Positions 8,508 through 16,785 of a DNA stretch of 38,769 nucleotides are shown piece after piece. The stretch is from an uncultured Collinsella sp. (GTDB lineage Bacteria; Actinomycetota; Coriobacteriia; Coriobacteriales; Coriobacteriaceae): NCBI GenBank assembly GCA_902495085.1, contig CABUWA010000004.1, positions 1-38,769 on the forward strand. The letters run 5' to 3'. How positions within the stretch are numbered: position 1 is the first letter of the stretch; every line of letters starts with the position of its first letter. The position numbers and the translations under genes were made by a program. A model generated the notes under the pieces. That model saw only the letters and a program-made list of their open reading frames with translations. It was not told the DNA's origin and searched no databases.

Positions 8508-9551
8508 ATGTCGTTTGGCAAGTTCTTTAAAGATGCGCTGCTTCCCGTCGCCGTGTGGACCTGCGGCGTGCTGCTGAGCTGCTTTGTGCTGACGGTCGCC
8601 GGCGCACCCGTTTCTATCGTGGTCGTGGCGGTTGGCGTGTCCTTTATTTTCGGTATGCTCGGCATCGTGATCGAGTACGCTCGCCGTCGCCGTTTTCTGC
8701 GTCAGTTGGAGCGCGCGGCAGAGGAACTCGAGAGTCCCGCATGGGTGCAGGAGATGGTGCAATGCCCGACCTATGCCGAGGGCGAGCTTGAGTACGAGGT
8801 CTTGCGCCGGGTGGGCAAAGCTGCCTGCGACGAGGTTGCCGAAGGCCGGCGCCAGACCGATGATTATCGCGACTATATCGAGAGCTGGGTCCACGAGGCC
8901 AAGCTGCCCCTGGCGGCAGCCCATCTAATTTTGGAAAACCTGGACGGCAGCGAAGACGATCTGTCGCGCGTGGATGACCTGGGCCGTGAGTTGGCTCGCG
9001 TGGAGCGCTATATCGACCAGGCGCTGTACTACGCACGCTCGGAAGTCGTGGAGCGCGACTACCTGATTCGCCGCTGGGATCTCAAGACCTTGGTGACGGG
9101 CGCGATTAAGGCCAACGCACGCGAGCTCATCGCGGCGCACGTGGCTCCGGTGTGCGAGAACCTCGACTTCGAGGTCTTTACCGACGAGAAATGGCTCGAG
9201 TTTATTCTGGGCCAGCTCATTCAGAACAGCATTAAATACGCGCGTGAGGACGGCGCGAAGATCGCTTTTTCGGGCGCGTTGCTGGACGAGGGCTTGGCGA
9301 GCGAGCGCGTTGAGCTCACCGTTGCCGACAACGGCTGCGGCGTGAGCGCGGCCGACCTGCCCCGCGTGTTCGAGAAGGGCTTTACCGGCGACAACGGCCG
9401 CACCACCAAGCGCGCAACGGGCATCGGCCTCTACCTGGTGGCGCGCCTGTGCTCCAAGATGGGCATCGACGTCACCGCAGCGTCCGAGCCCAGCGAAGGC
9501 TTCGTCGTTACATTCGCCTTTTCAACGAACAAGTTCCAATATTTCGAGTAA
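8508..9551 (+). CDS. Intramembrane-sensing histidine kinase, BceS-like
   Basis: Partner kinase of the upstream regulator, 347 residues. Two membrane helices (about 10-32 and 36-57) are joined by a very short loop, so there is no extracytoplasmic sensor domain. That is the layout of BceS/GraS-type kinases that sense cell-envelope stress through a partner transporter. The H-box is WVHEAKLPLAAAH with phospho-acceptor H129, where the BceS family usually has HxIKTP. ATPase boxes follow: N (QNSIKYA), G1 (DNGCGV), F (FEKGFTG) and G2 (GIGLYL). No BceAB-type ABC transporter is adjacent, so the signal is unknown. It ends in a bidirectional terminator. Confidence 0.9.
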   Translation: MSFGKFFKDALLPVAVWTCGVLLSCFVLTVAGAPVSIVVVAVGVSFIFGMLGIVIEYARRRRFLRQLERAAEELESPAWVQEMVQCPTYAEGELEYEVLRRVGKAACDEVAEGRRQTDDYRDYIESWVHEAKLPLAAAHLILENLDGSEDDLSRVDDLGRELARVERYIDQALYYARSEVVERDYLIRRWDLKTLVTGAIKANARELIAAHVAPVCENLDFEVFTDEKWLEFILGQLIQNSIKYAREDGAKIAFSGALLDEGLASERVELTVADNGCGVSAADLPRVFEKGFTGDNGRTTKRATGIGLYLVARLCSKMGIDVTAASEPSEGFVVTFAFSTNKFQYFE

Positions 9552-9581
9552 CGCACGCGGCAGACGTCCGCCCAAACAAAA

Positions 9582-9617
9582 CGTGCCGCCCCAAACGGGG
9601 CGGCACGCCATCTTTTA
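9582..9617. terminator. Bidirectional terminator, kinase and stress-protein genes
   Basis: Perfect 11-bp stem CGTGCCGCCCC / GGGGCGGCACG with an AAAC loop. Plus-strand transcripts run into ATCTTTTA; minus-strand transcripts run into TTTTGTTT. It can stop the kinase transcript and read-through from the convergent stress-protein gene. Confidence 0.85.
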
Positions 9618-9647
9618 TCAGCCAACTCGCTGAAGTACGGTGACGAA

Positions 9648-9738
9648 GGCGCAAGGCCGGGAGGGGCTATCTAAGCCGACATCCCGCAGCCGCGAAGCGG
9701 CGAGGACGTCGGCCTGATAACCCCGCAGGCCTTGCGCC
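9648..9738. ncRNA. Large structured intergenic hairpin, function unknown
   Basis: Three nested helices are visible. GGCGCAAGGCC (9648-9658) pairs perfectly with 9728-9738, GCCGACATCC (9675-9684) pairs with 9704-9713 with one mismatch, and GCCGC/GCGGC closes a GAA loop (9689-9701). It lies after the kinase terminator and before the 3' end of the convergent stress-protein gene. It may be a repeat, the 3' structure of the stress-protein mRNA, or an RNA in its own right. Confidence 0.5.
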
Positions 9739-9751
9739 GGCGGGAAGGAAC

Positions 9752-10189
9752 CTACTTCACGACCAGAATGTCGCAGTCCGTGTTGCGCAGCAGGAACGTC
9801 GAAATTGAACCCAGGAGCGCGTACTTGATCGAGGACAGGCCACGGGCGCCGCAGAGCACCAGGTCGGGCTTAACCACGTCGAGCATCTCGTCCTTGAGCG
9901 TCTCGCGAATGCGGCCGGCGCGAATCATGACCTCGACCTCGGGAATGTCGGGATTGGCCTTGGCCTCTTCGAGCTGCTTGGCGATGGAGTTCTTAAATGC
10001 CTCCTCTAGGCCGTTGACCAGATCGACCGGATAGGAACCGGCGCTCTCGAGCGCCGTGGAATCGATGACGTGGCCGATGATTAGCTTGGCGCCGTTGTTC
10101 GCGGCGACCTTGATGGCGCGTGCGAGCACAAAATCCTGCTGCTCAGTACCGTCGAGTGAAACAAATACCTTGGTGTAGCCCTCGTTCAT
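9752..10189 (-). CDS. Universal stress protein, UspA family
   Basis: Small cytoplasmic nucleotide-binding protein of 145 residues, a single USP domain. The first strand is KVFVSLDGTEQQDFVLARAI, and the C-terminal ATP-binding signature G-x-R-G...G-S is seen in CGARGLSSIKYALLGS, so this is the ATP-binding subtype. The class is linked to survival under starvation or stress; no specific role follows from this sequence. A strong AAGGAGG lies six bases before the ATG. It is monocistronic and divergent from uppP across a 248-base gap (10190-10437) in which I see only a short ACCCAA/TTGGGT palindrome near 10287-10302 and no clear gene. Confidence 0.92.
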   Translation of the reverse strand: MNEGYTKVFVSLDGTEQQDFVLARAIKVAANNGAKLIIGHVIDSTALESAGSYPVDLVNGLEEAFKNSIAKQLEEAKANPDIPEVEVMIRAGRIRETLKDEMLDVVKPDLVLCGARGLSSIKYALLGSISTFLLRNTDCDILVVK

Positions 10190-10437
10190 GGTTTCCTCCT
10201 TGGTCTATCGCACGGGCGCGGGGCTCGTGCATCGGGCGGGCGCGGGCGCGTTGGCCGCCGGACACTTTATCTTGTTGCAGTTATACCCAAGGATTTGGGT
10301 TTGACCGCTCGCAATTCTGTGAACGGGCGAGTTTTTTGGTAAGGGTAGGCGCAGGCGCGCCGCCAACGGTTGATAATGGGACATCGCCCGCACCGTCCGC
10401 AGAACAATATCGGCGGGTGTCTAACGAGGGGGTCCCT

Positions 10438-11418
10438 TTGGATATTATCGAGCTTCTAAAATCTGCCTTCATGGGCCTGGTCGAGGGCATCACCGAATGG
10501 CTGCCCGTTTCGTCGACCGGTCACATGATCTTGGTGGACGAGTTCGTCAAGATGAACGTGAGCGAGACGTTCTGGAATATGTTCCTGGTCGTGATCCAGC
10601 TCGGCGCCATTCTGGCCGTCTGTGTGCTGTTCTTCCATGAGCTCAATCCGTTCTCGCCCAGCAAGGGCAAGGAGGGCCGTCGCGACACCTGGGTGCTGTG
10701 GGGCAAGATCGTTCTCGGCTGTATTCCCGCCGCGGCGATCGGTCTGCCGCTCAACGACTGGATGGAGGAACATTTTTACAATGCTCCCGTCGTGGCGCTG
10801 GCGCTCATTGTGTACGGCGTGCTGTTTATCGTGATTGAGAACTGGCGCGCGAACAAGCGCGACCAGGCCGCTCTTGCCGGTTCGTTTGGTTCTCGTGCTG
10901 TGGTGGCGGGCGGACGCCCCGCTGGTGCGCACTTTGCGGCGCCCGCCGCGGCTACCGCTGAGGATGAGGGCGATGACGATAGCCTGGACTTTGGTTCCAT
11001 CACCACGCTCGAGGACCTAAGTTGGAAGACCGCACTGGGCATCGGATGCTTCCAGGTGCTCTCGCTGATTCCGGGCACGTCGCGCTCCGGTTCCACCATC
11101 ATCGGCGGCCTGCTTTTGGGCTGCACGCGTTCGGTGGCGTCCAAGTTTACGTTCTTCCTGGCCATTCCCGTCATGTTTGGCGCGAGTGCGCTCAAGCTGG
11201 TCAAGTACTTCATCAAGGGCGGTACCTTTGGCGCCAACGAGATCGCCATCCTGGGCGTGGGCTGCGTTGTGGCCTTTGTGGTTTCGCTCATCGCCATTAA
11301 GTGGCTCATGGGCTTCGTCCGCCGTCACGACTTCAAGTGCTTCGGCGTCTACCGCATCATTCTGGGTATCGTGGTGCTCGCGTACTTCTTCGTCCTGGAG
11401 CCTATGCTCGGCCTGTAA
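10438..11418 (+). CDS. uppP: Undecaprenyl-diphosphatase
   Basis: Integral membrane BacA/UppP phosphatase that recycles undecaprenyl diphosphate to the monophosphate carrier for peptidoglycan synthesis and gives bacitracin tolerance. Start TTG 10438 is chosen because GAGGGGG lies five to eleven bases upstream and the protein then begins like the family (DIIELLKSAFMGLVEGITEWLPVSSTGH). Catalytic features are E16 and E20 of ExxxE, SSTGH with H29, and PGTSRSG at 212-218. At 326 residues it is 40-60 longer than usual. The excess is an Ala/Gly then Asp/Glu-rich cytoplasmic insertion at about 136-195. It is single and followed by a terminator. Confidence 0.93.
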   Translation: MDIIELLKSAFMGLVEGITEWLPVSSTGHMILVDEFVKMNVSETFWNMFLVVIQLGAILAVCVLFFHELNPFSPSKGKEGRRDTWVLWGKIVLGCIPAAAIGLPLNDWMEEHFYNAPVVALALIVYGVLFIVIENWRANKRDQAALAGSFGSRAVVAGGRPAGAHFAAPAAATAEDEGDDDSLDFGSITTLEDLSWKTALGIGCFQVLSLIPGTSRSGSTIIGGLLLGCTRSVASKFTFFLAIPVMFGASALKLVKYFIKGGTFGANEIAILGVGCVVAFVVSLIAIKWLMGFVRRHDFKCFGVYRIILGIVVLAYFFVLEPMLGL

Positions 11419-11467
11419 CTTGGTTGACGCTGCGCGGCGGCCAGAACGACAACTTGTCATTCAAAGA

Positions 11468-11503
11468 GGGCGGCATGACCAAAAGGTCTATGCCGCCCCT
11501 TTT
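11468..11503 (+). terminator. uppP terminator
   Basis: GGGCGGCATGACC, an AAAA loop, then GGTCTATGCCGCCC with one bulged base and TTTT. It lies 50 bases after the uppP stop. Confidence 0.88.
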
Positions 11504-11580
11504 CATGCCAATTTGTTCGCCCTGACCGTCGCTCGCTGCTGCTGCCATGACATCGGCGGTTTCGTGATTGTCAATAGATT

Positions 11581-11609
11581 GGTGCAGACTAACCTGACCC
11601 CATTGCGCC
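11581..11609 (-). repeat. Palindromic repeat, GGTGCAA family, diverged copy
   Basis: A 29-base unit matching the reverse complement of 21840-21868 at 24 of 29 positions, including the CTGACCCC core and GGTGCA...TGCGCC arms. The rest of the 332-base gap between uppP and the helicase holds the uppP terminator and the helicase promoter; I see no gene. Confidence 0.65.
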
Positions 11610-11683
11610 AAATCCGCTGGGGCGGGCCTGACGGCGGCGCACGGAGTCGTGGTGTGATTTGCGTCGGTGTCCGCGCGGCTCGG

Positions 11684-11689
11684 TATACT
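11684..11689 (+). promoter_or_regulatory. -10 box upstream of the helicase gene
   Basis: TATACT lies 61 bases before the chosen ATG. TTGCGT at 11659-11664 is a possible -35, but the 19-base spacer is long. Confidence 0.45.
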
Positions 11690-11750
11690 GGTACGGCTCA
11701 AACTATGGCGCTGCCCGCAGGCGCGCCGTCCGTCAGATGAGGAGTCGCCC

Positions 11751-14654
11751 ATGACCCAGCCCTTGCCCTGGGAAAAGAACGCCGCGGTACCCGTGCCGCC
11801 CGCGCCGGAACCCGTGCCGCTCGATGCGTACGTCGCCCCCGCTGCGCCGGAGCCCGAGCTCGTCCCGCTCGACATTTACGACGCTCCCGCGCCGGCACCC
11901 AAACTCGCCAAGCCGCTCGTCGACATCGACAGCCTTAATCCCGCCCAGCGCGAGGCGGTCCTGACCACTGAGGGCCCACTGCTGGTCCTTGCCGGTGCTG
12001 GCTCGGGCAAGACCCGCGTCCTGACCTTCCGCATCGCCCATATGCTCGGCGACCTGGGCGTTAAGCCCTGGCAGGTCCTGGCCATCACGTTTACCAACAA
12101 GGCCGCGGCCGAGATGCGCGAGCGTCTGGCAGCGCTCATCCCCAGCGGCACCCGCGGCATGTGGGTGTGCACCTTCCACGCCATGTGCGTGCGTATGCTG
12201 CGCGAGGACGCCGACCTGCTGGGCTACACCGGTCAGTTCACCATCTACGATGACGATGACTCAAAGCGCATGGTGCGCGACATTATGCAGGCGCTCGGTA
12301 TCGAGCAAAAGCAGTTCCCCATCAACATGATCCGCAGCAAGATCAGCTCGGCTAAAAACGCCATGATCGGCCCCGAGGACATGCTCAAATCCGCCGACAG
12401 CCCCAATGACAAAAAGGCCGCGCAGGTCTACCTAGAGCTGGAACGCCGCCTGCGCGCCGCCAACGCGATGGACTTCGACGACCTGCTCGTGCGCACGCTC
12501 GAGCTGCTGCGCACCCGCCCCGAGGTGCTCGACAAGTATCAGGAGCGCTTCCGCTACATTAGCGTCGACGAGTATCAGGACACCAACCACGTCCAGTACG
12601 AGATCGCCAACCTGCTGGCCGCCAAGTACCAAAACCTCATGGTCGTGGGCGACGACGACCAGTCCATTTATAGCTGGCGTGGCGCCGACATCACCAATAT
12701 CCTGGACTTTGAGAAGGACTTTAAAAACTGCAAGACCGTCAAGCTAGAGCAGAACTACCGCTCCACGGGTCATATCCTGAGCGCCGCTAACGCCGTGGTG
12801 CGTCACAACTCGCAGCGCAAGGAGAAGCGCCTGTTTACGGCCGAGGGCGACGGCGAGAAGATCCAGGCCTTCCAGGCAAGCGATGAGCGCGACGAGGGCC
12901 GCTGGATTGCCGGCGAGATCGAAAAGCTGCACTCCAAGGGCACGAGCTACGACGATATTGCTGTGTTCTACCGCACCAACGCCCAGTCGCGTATCCTCGA
13001 AGATATGTTCCTGCGCGCAGGCGTGCCCTACAAGATTGTGGGCGGCACGCGATTCTTCGATCGTGCCGAGATCCGCGACGTCATGGCCTACCTCAAGATG
13101 ATCGTGAACCCGGCAGACGAGATGAGCGTCAAGCGCGTCATCAACACGCCGCGCCGCGGCATCGGCTCCACCTCGATCCAAAAGATTGAGCAGCTGGCGC
13201 GCGACAACCGTTGCTCGTTCTTCCAGGCTTGCGAGATCGCGTGCGCCGAAACCGGCATGTTTAGCGCCAAGGTGCGCAATGGCCTGTCGAGCTTTGTGTC
13301 GCTGGTGCGCGAGGGTCGCCGCATGGACGGCGAGCTCAAGGACGTTGTCGAGATGATCGTCGATAAGACGGGCCTGCTGCAGGCGTTTCGCGCCGAGGGC
13401 ACCATGGAGTCCGAGAGCCGCGCCGAGAACATCCAGGAATTCCTGGGCGTCGCCGCCGAATTTGAGGAGACGCACGAGGATATCGAGGGCACGCTCGAGA
13501 GCTTGGAAGAGCTGCGCGCGGCCGGTGTTGCCGATGTACCTGCCGGTGCCGAGCCCGAGCCCGTCGTGGTGAGTGCGCCCGCGCCCGAGCCGGGGCCGTC
13601 CGCACCGGCATCCTCGTTTGAGGCGCTGGTCGGCGCTCGCGACGCCGCTGGTTCCAACCCGCTCGATAGCCTGGCCGCCCCGGCGCTCTCACCACAGGAT
13701 GCCTTGGCTGCCGCTATCGCGGGCAACGCCTATGCCGCGCCGACTGAGCTGCCGGCGGGCGCCGTGCATGCCGACGAGATCGAGCGCACCTACGGCCCGC
13801 TTACCTGCAAGGCGCTGCCGGCACTCATGGAGTGGCTGGCCCTGCGCTCCGACTTGGATTCCCTGGCCGGCGAAACGCATGCCATCACCATGATGACCAT
13901 CCACTCCGCCAAGGGCCTGGAGTTCCCCGCGGTGTTCGTGGCTGGCATGGAGGAGGGCATCTTCCCGCACGTGCACGACTTTGGCGGCAGCGATGATCCG
14001 GGCAAGCTCGAGGAGGAGCGTCGCCTGGCCTACGTCGCCATCACGCGTGCCCGTAAGCGCCTGTTCTTGACCTATGCGGCCACGCGTCGCACCTACGGCT
14101 CGACCTCTGCCAACCCGCGCTCGCGTTTCCTCAACGAGATTCCGTTTGAGGATATCGAGTTTAGCGGTATCGGTTCTGCCGGTTTTGAGGGCACGGGCTG
14201 GGAGAAGCGCGGCGACCGTCACGGCACCTTTGGCTCGGGCATGGGCTCGGATATGTATGGCGGCAAGGTGTTCGGTTCGCATACGCGCTCGACCGGCGGT
14301 TCCGGTTCGCGCGGCGGATCGAGCTTTGACGACTTCTTTGGCGGCAGCAGTTACGGGACCGAGCGCCATCGTGGGGTTTCGCCCGACGCCGGCCGTGTTG
14401 CCTCGACCTTTGGCTCGGGCGCGCCGCGAGCCAAAAAGCCCTCGTCCAAGGTGTCCCCGACGGTGGAGCGCAAGGTCGATCGCGCCAGCGCATCGCAGGA
14501 CTTTGCCGCGGGCGATACCGTGAGCCATAAGACCTTTGGCACGGGTACCGTGATCTCGGTCGCTGGAGACATGATCGAGGTTCAATTCGAAAAGACCGGC
14601 CAGACCAAAAAGCTGATGAAGGGTTTTGCACCGATTGTTAAGCTGAATGCCTAA
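11751..14654 (+). CDS. pcrA: UvrD/PcrA-type superfamily 1 DNA helicase
   Basis: ATP-driven 3'-5' helicase of nucleotide excision repair and recombination control. ATG 11751 follows GAGGAG at seven bases. All SF1A motifs are present: AGAGSGKT (81-88), TFTNKAAAEM, DEYQD (273-277), GDDDQSIYSWRGAD, QNYRST, TIHSAKGLEFPAVF and YVAITRARKRL. The C-terminus ends in the Tudor-like PcrA domain (GDTVSHKTFGTGTVISV... from about 920), known in PcrA to contact RNA polymerase. At 967 residues it is about 230 longer than typical. The additions are an Ala/Pro N-terminal arm (1-57), an Ala/Pro/Glu insertion at about 590-680 and a Gly/Ser-rich linker at about 805-915. Monocistronic. Confidence 0.95.
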   Translation: MTQPLPWEKNAAVPVPPAPEPVPLDAYVAPAAPEPELVPLDIYDAPAPAPKLAKPLVDIDSLNPAQREAVLTTEGPLLVLAGAGSGKTRVLTFRIAHMLGDLGVKPWQVLAITFTNKAAAEMRERLAALIPSGTRGMWVCTFHAMCVRMLREDADLLGYTGQFTIYDDDDSKRMVRDIMQALGIEQKQFPINMIRSKISSAKNAMIGPEDMLKSADSPNDKKAAQVYLELERRLRAANAMDFDDLLVRTLELLRTRPEVLDKYQERFRYISVDEYQDTNHVQYEIANLLAAKYQNLMVVGDDDQSIYSWRGADITNILDFEKDFKNCKTVKLEQNYRSTGHILSAANAVVRHNSQRKEKRLFTAEGDGEKIQAFQASDERDEGRWIAGEIEKLHSKGTSYDDIAVFYRTNAQSRILEDMFLRAGVPYKIVGGTRFFDRAEIRDVMAYLKMIVNPADEMSVKRVINTPRRGIGSTSIQKIEQLARDNRCSFFQACEIACAETGMFSAKVRNGLSSFVSLVREGRRMDGELKDVVEMIVDKTGLLQAFRAEGTMESESRAENIQEFLGVAAEFEETHEDIEGTLESLEELRAAGVADVPAGAEPEPVVVSAPAPEPGPSAPASSFEALVGARDAAGSNPLDSLAAPALSPQDALAAAIAGNAYAAPTELPAGAVHADEIERTYGPLTCKALPALMEWLALRSDLDSLAGETHAITMMTIHSAKGLEFPAVFVAGMEEGIFPHVHDFGGSDDPGKLEEERRLAYVAITRARKRLFLTYAATRRTYGSTSANPRSRFLNEIPFEDIEFSGIGSAGFEGTGWEKRGDRHGTFGSGMGSDMYGGKVFGSHTRSTGGSGSRGGSSFDDFFGGSSYGTERHRGVSPDAGRVASTFGSGAPRAKKPSSKVSPTVERKVDRASASQDFAAGDTVSHKTFGTGTVISVAGDMIEVQFEKTGQTKKLMKGFAPIVKLNA

Positions 14655-14668
14655 CTGCGAGGTTGACC

Positions 14669-14783
14669 GGGCGTGCCGGGGGCTTTGGTCGCCTGCTCGG
14701 ACAGTCCTGCTCGCACGGAGAGCACATTAAGTGCTCTCCGGCTCGTGCGGAACTCGCGATCGACCAAAGCCCCCGGCGCGCCC
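14669..14783. ncRNA. Long intergenic palindrome after the helicase gene
   Basis: Positions 14669-14691 pair with 14761-14783 over 23 bp with a single G-T wobble. Inside is a second perfect hairpin, CGGAGAGCAC / GTGCTCTCCG with loop ATTAA (14716-14740). It starts 15 bases after the helicase stop and is followed by a separate intrinsic terminator, so it would be the 3' end of the helicase mRNA. Function unknown. Confidence 0.5.
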
Positions 14784-14813
14784 TCTTCCTTGTGGCGTTT
14801 TGGCCTGCAGCTT

Positions 14814-14842
14814 GCGAACGTTGCTTTGCTCGTTCGCTTTTT
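14814..14842 (+). terminator. Terminator of the helicase transcript
   Basis: GCGAACG / CGTTCGC stem, a 10-base loop and TTTTT. Confidence 0.75.
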
Positions 14843-14882
14843 GATCTGGAGAGCCGGGCGGGCTGATAAATAGATACGAGTA

Positions 14883-14914
14883 GGGGCTCTCCCGTACATG
14901 GACGGGAGAGCCCC
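14883..14914. terminator. Hairpin between the convergent pcrA and manA
   Basis: Perfect 13-bp stem GGGGCTCTCCCGT / ACGGGAGAGCCCC with a six-base loop, 27 bases after the manA stop. T-runs are poor on both sides, so it may act as an mRNA-end stabiliser or a weak bidirectional terminator. Confidence 0.6.
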
Positions 14915-14941
14915 TTGTTGCGTTTGGGCTGTTGGTGCGAC

Positions 14942-15874
14942 CTAGAGATGCGAGACGATCAATTCCATCTTGCCTTCAAGTTCGATCTGGTCCACGGTGC
15001 TGGGTGCCAGCAGGTGGCTTCCCTTGTGGACGGGGTCGCCGCAGATGGTGCCTTCGCCGTCGATGACCGACAGACACATGAAGGGCCAGCGCTGGTCGAG
15101 GGTCTTGCTGCCGTTAACGCGCACGCGATCGACGGTGTAGCAGGGGCAAGATTCGAGCTCGGTCACGCCATCCACCTCGGGCGCGGTCACCGTGCCGTCG
15201 GTCGGAGCCTGAGCATCAAAGTTTATGCAGTCGAGGCTCTGCTCAATGTGCAGGGGACGCAGTTTGCCGTCGGTGCCGGGGCGGTCGTAATCGTACAGGC
15301 GATACGTCACGTCGCACGACTGCTGCGTTTCCAAAATGAGCGTGCCGGCCTTGATGGCGTGAACGGTACCGGAATCAATCTGGAAAAAGTCGCCCTTGTG
15401 GATCGGTACTACGTTGAGCATGTCGTCCCAGCGGCCGTCCTTGATCATCTGTGCGGCCTCGGCGCGGTCATGCGCGCGCTGGCCGACGATGATCGTGGCG
15501 CCAGGCTCGCAATCCAGCACATACCAGCACTCGGTTTTGCCCAGGCTACCGTTCTCGTGCTCAGCGGCGTACTCGTCGTTGGGATGAATCTGGATCGAAA
15601 GGTCGTCCTTGGCGTCCAGAATCTTAATGAGCAGCGGGAACTCCTTGCCCTCGCAGTTGCCAAAGAGCTCGCGGTGCTCGGCCCACAGCCACGAAAGCGT
15701 GTGGCCTGCATACGGGCCCTCCGCAATCTGGCAGTCACCGTTGGGGTGGGCCGAGATGGCCCAACACTCACCGATGGGACCATCGGGAATGTCGTAACCA
15801 AATACGGTTTCGAGTTGACGGCCGCCCCAGATCTTCTCGTGGAAGATCGGCGTCAGTTTAATCAAATCGGACAT
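14942..15874 (-). CDS. manA: Mannose-6-phosphate isomerase, class I type
   Basis: Zinc-dependent cupin enzyme that interconverts mannose 6-phosphate and fructose 6-phosphate. Metal-site residues are visible: Q95 and H97 in QIHPND, E115 in KTECWYVL and H172 in DSGTVHAI. The 310-residue length fits the short bacterial (YvyI/ManA) group. The second ATG (15874) is preferred because GGGAG lies seven bases before it, while the ATG at 15880 would be only one base from that ribosome site. It lies 74 bases behind the gntR gene on the same strand, so the two may be co-transcribed. That would tie mannose use to the neighbouring sugar operon. Confidence 0.93.
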   Translation of the reverse strand: MSDLIKLTPIFHEKIWGGRQLETVFGYDIPDGPIGECWAISAHPNGDCQIAEGPYAGHTLSWLWAEHRELFGNCEGKEFPLLIKILDAKDDLSIQIHPNDEYAAEHENGSLGKTECWYVLDCEPGATIIVGQRAHDRAEAAQMIKDGRWDDMLNVVPIHKGDFFQIDSGTVHAIKAGTLILETQQSCDVTYRLYDYDRPGTDGKLRPLHIEQSLDCINFDAQAPTDGTVTAPEVDGVTELESCPCYTVDRVRVNGSKTLDQRWPFMCLSVIDGEGTICGDPVHKGSHLLAPSTVDQIELEGKMELIVSHL

Positions 15875-15948
15875 GTTCATACTCCCATTGTGCTGCGTGG
15901 GCGCCGCGTAAAACTGCTCAAAACGAGCGCCCGCATGACTACAAAAAC

Positions 15949-16668
15949 CTATGCCAACGTTACGTTGTGCAACTCAAAGCGGTCGCCAACGTTGCGCGAG
16001 ACCGAATACTCAAAGGCGGCGCCGCTATCCAAGAAGCCAATCTGGTTGAGTTCGAGCAGGGGAGAGCCGGGTTTGGTATCCAGGCGCTCAGCTTCTTCCT
16101 CGGTTGCTGCCACGGCGCGAATGGTACGGTGAAAGCTCGAAATCTTCAGCCCACATTGCTCGCGGATGAATCGGTAGAGCGATCCGTACAGGTCCTTCTT
16201 TTTCAGCCCCGGAATCAGCTCGAGGGGCATGTAGGTGTACTCGATAACGATGGGCTTCTCATCGGCCTGACGCACGCGCACGACGTGATAGGCAAAGTCA
16301 TCCTCGGCAATTCCCAGCTGGGCTGCGATGTCCGCCGGTGGATTAACGATCGAGAAATCGTAGACCACCGAGGTCACCTTCTCCCCGCGGTGCTCATACG
16401 AAAAACCCTGGGCACGGTCGTTTTTGCCCTGGAAAAACGCCTGGCCGGGAAGCCCCGCCGTGTCCTTAACGTAGGTACCCGATCCGCGTCGGCTGGTAAT
16501 AAGACCTTCCTCGGTGATTTGTTCAATAGCTCGTTTGACGGTGATTTTGGAAACGCTATAGAGCTCGCAGAACTCAACGACGGTGGGAAGCTTGTCGCCC
16601 GGTTTAAGAGCGCCATCCTCGATACTTCGACGAATATCTGCAGCTATCGCCTCGTATTTGGGAATCAT
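15949..16668 (-). CDS. GntR-family regulator with UTRA domain
   Basis: Transcription factor of the HutC subfamily, 239 residues. The winged-helix DNA-binding domain (about 1-70) shows DGALKPGDKLPTVVEFCELYSVSKITVKRAIEQI and RRGSGTYV. The UTRA ligand-binding domain (about 90-235) usually senses a sugar phosphate or related effector. GAAAGGAGG precedes the ATG. It is divergent from the beta-glucoside operon and upstream of manA, so it most likely represses one or both and is induced by a phosphorylated sugar. That is inference from position plus TTACTTTT repeats in the shared promoter region. In HutC regulators such as TreR and NagR the ligand is a sugar phosphate. Confidence 0.92.
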   Translation of the reverse strand: MIPKYEAIAADIRRSIEDGALKPGDKLPTVVEFCELYSVSKITVKRAIEQITEEGLITSRRGSGTYVKDTAGLPGQAFFQGKNDRAQGFSYEHRGEKVTSVVYDFSIVNPPADIAAQLGIAEDDFAYHVVRVRQADEKPIVIEYTYMPLELIPGLKKKDLYGSLYRFIREQCGLKISSFHRTIRAVAATEEEAERLDTKPGSPLLELNQIGFLDSGAAFEYSVSRNVGDRFELHNVTLA

Positions 16669-16697
16669 GGAACCTCCTTTCCGACATATATGAATAC

Positions 16698-16785
16698 AAA
16701 AGTAAGTATAACCCTCAACAGGGCACCCATATTACTTTTATCTAAGAAGTTCGAGAAAGAAAAAAGAAAAAGACGCTTTACTTTT
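16698..16785. promoter_or_regulatory. Three TTACTTTT motifs, putative GntR operators
   Basis: TTACTTTT occurs at 16732-16739 and 16778-16785 on the plus strand and at 16698-16705 on the minus strand. The minus copy abuts and shares a base with TATACT (16705-16710, minus), the likely -10 of gntR. The last copy overlaps the -35 of the glucosidase operon. The stretch is strikingly AT-rich for this genome. Binding by the adjacent regulator is inferred. Confidence 0.55.

Noticed and set aside
10120..10437. Upstream extension of the uppP reading frame
   Set aside because: It overlaps the divergent stress-protein gene and its promoter. The TTG at 10438 has the ribosome site and the family N-terminus.
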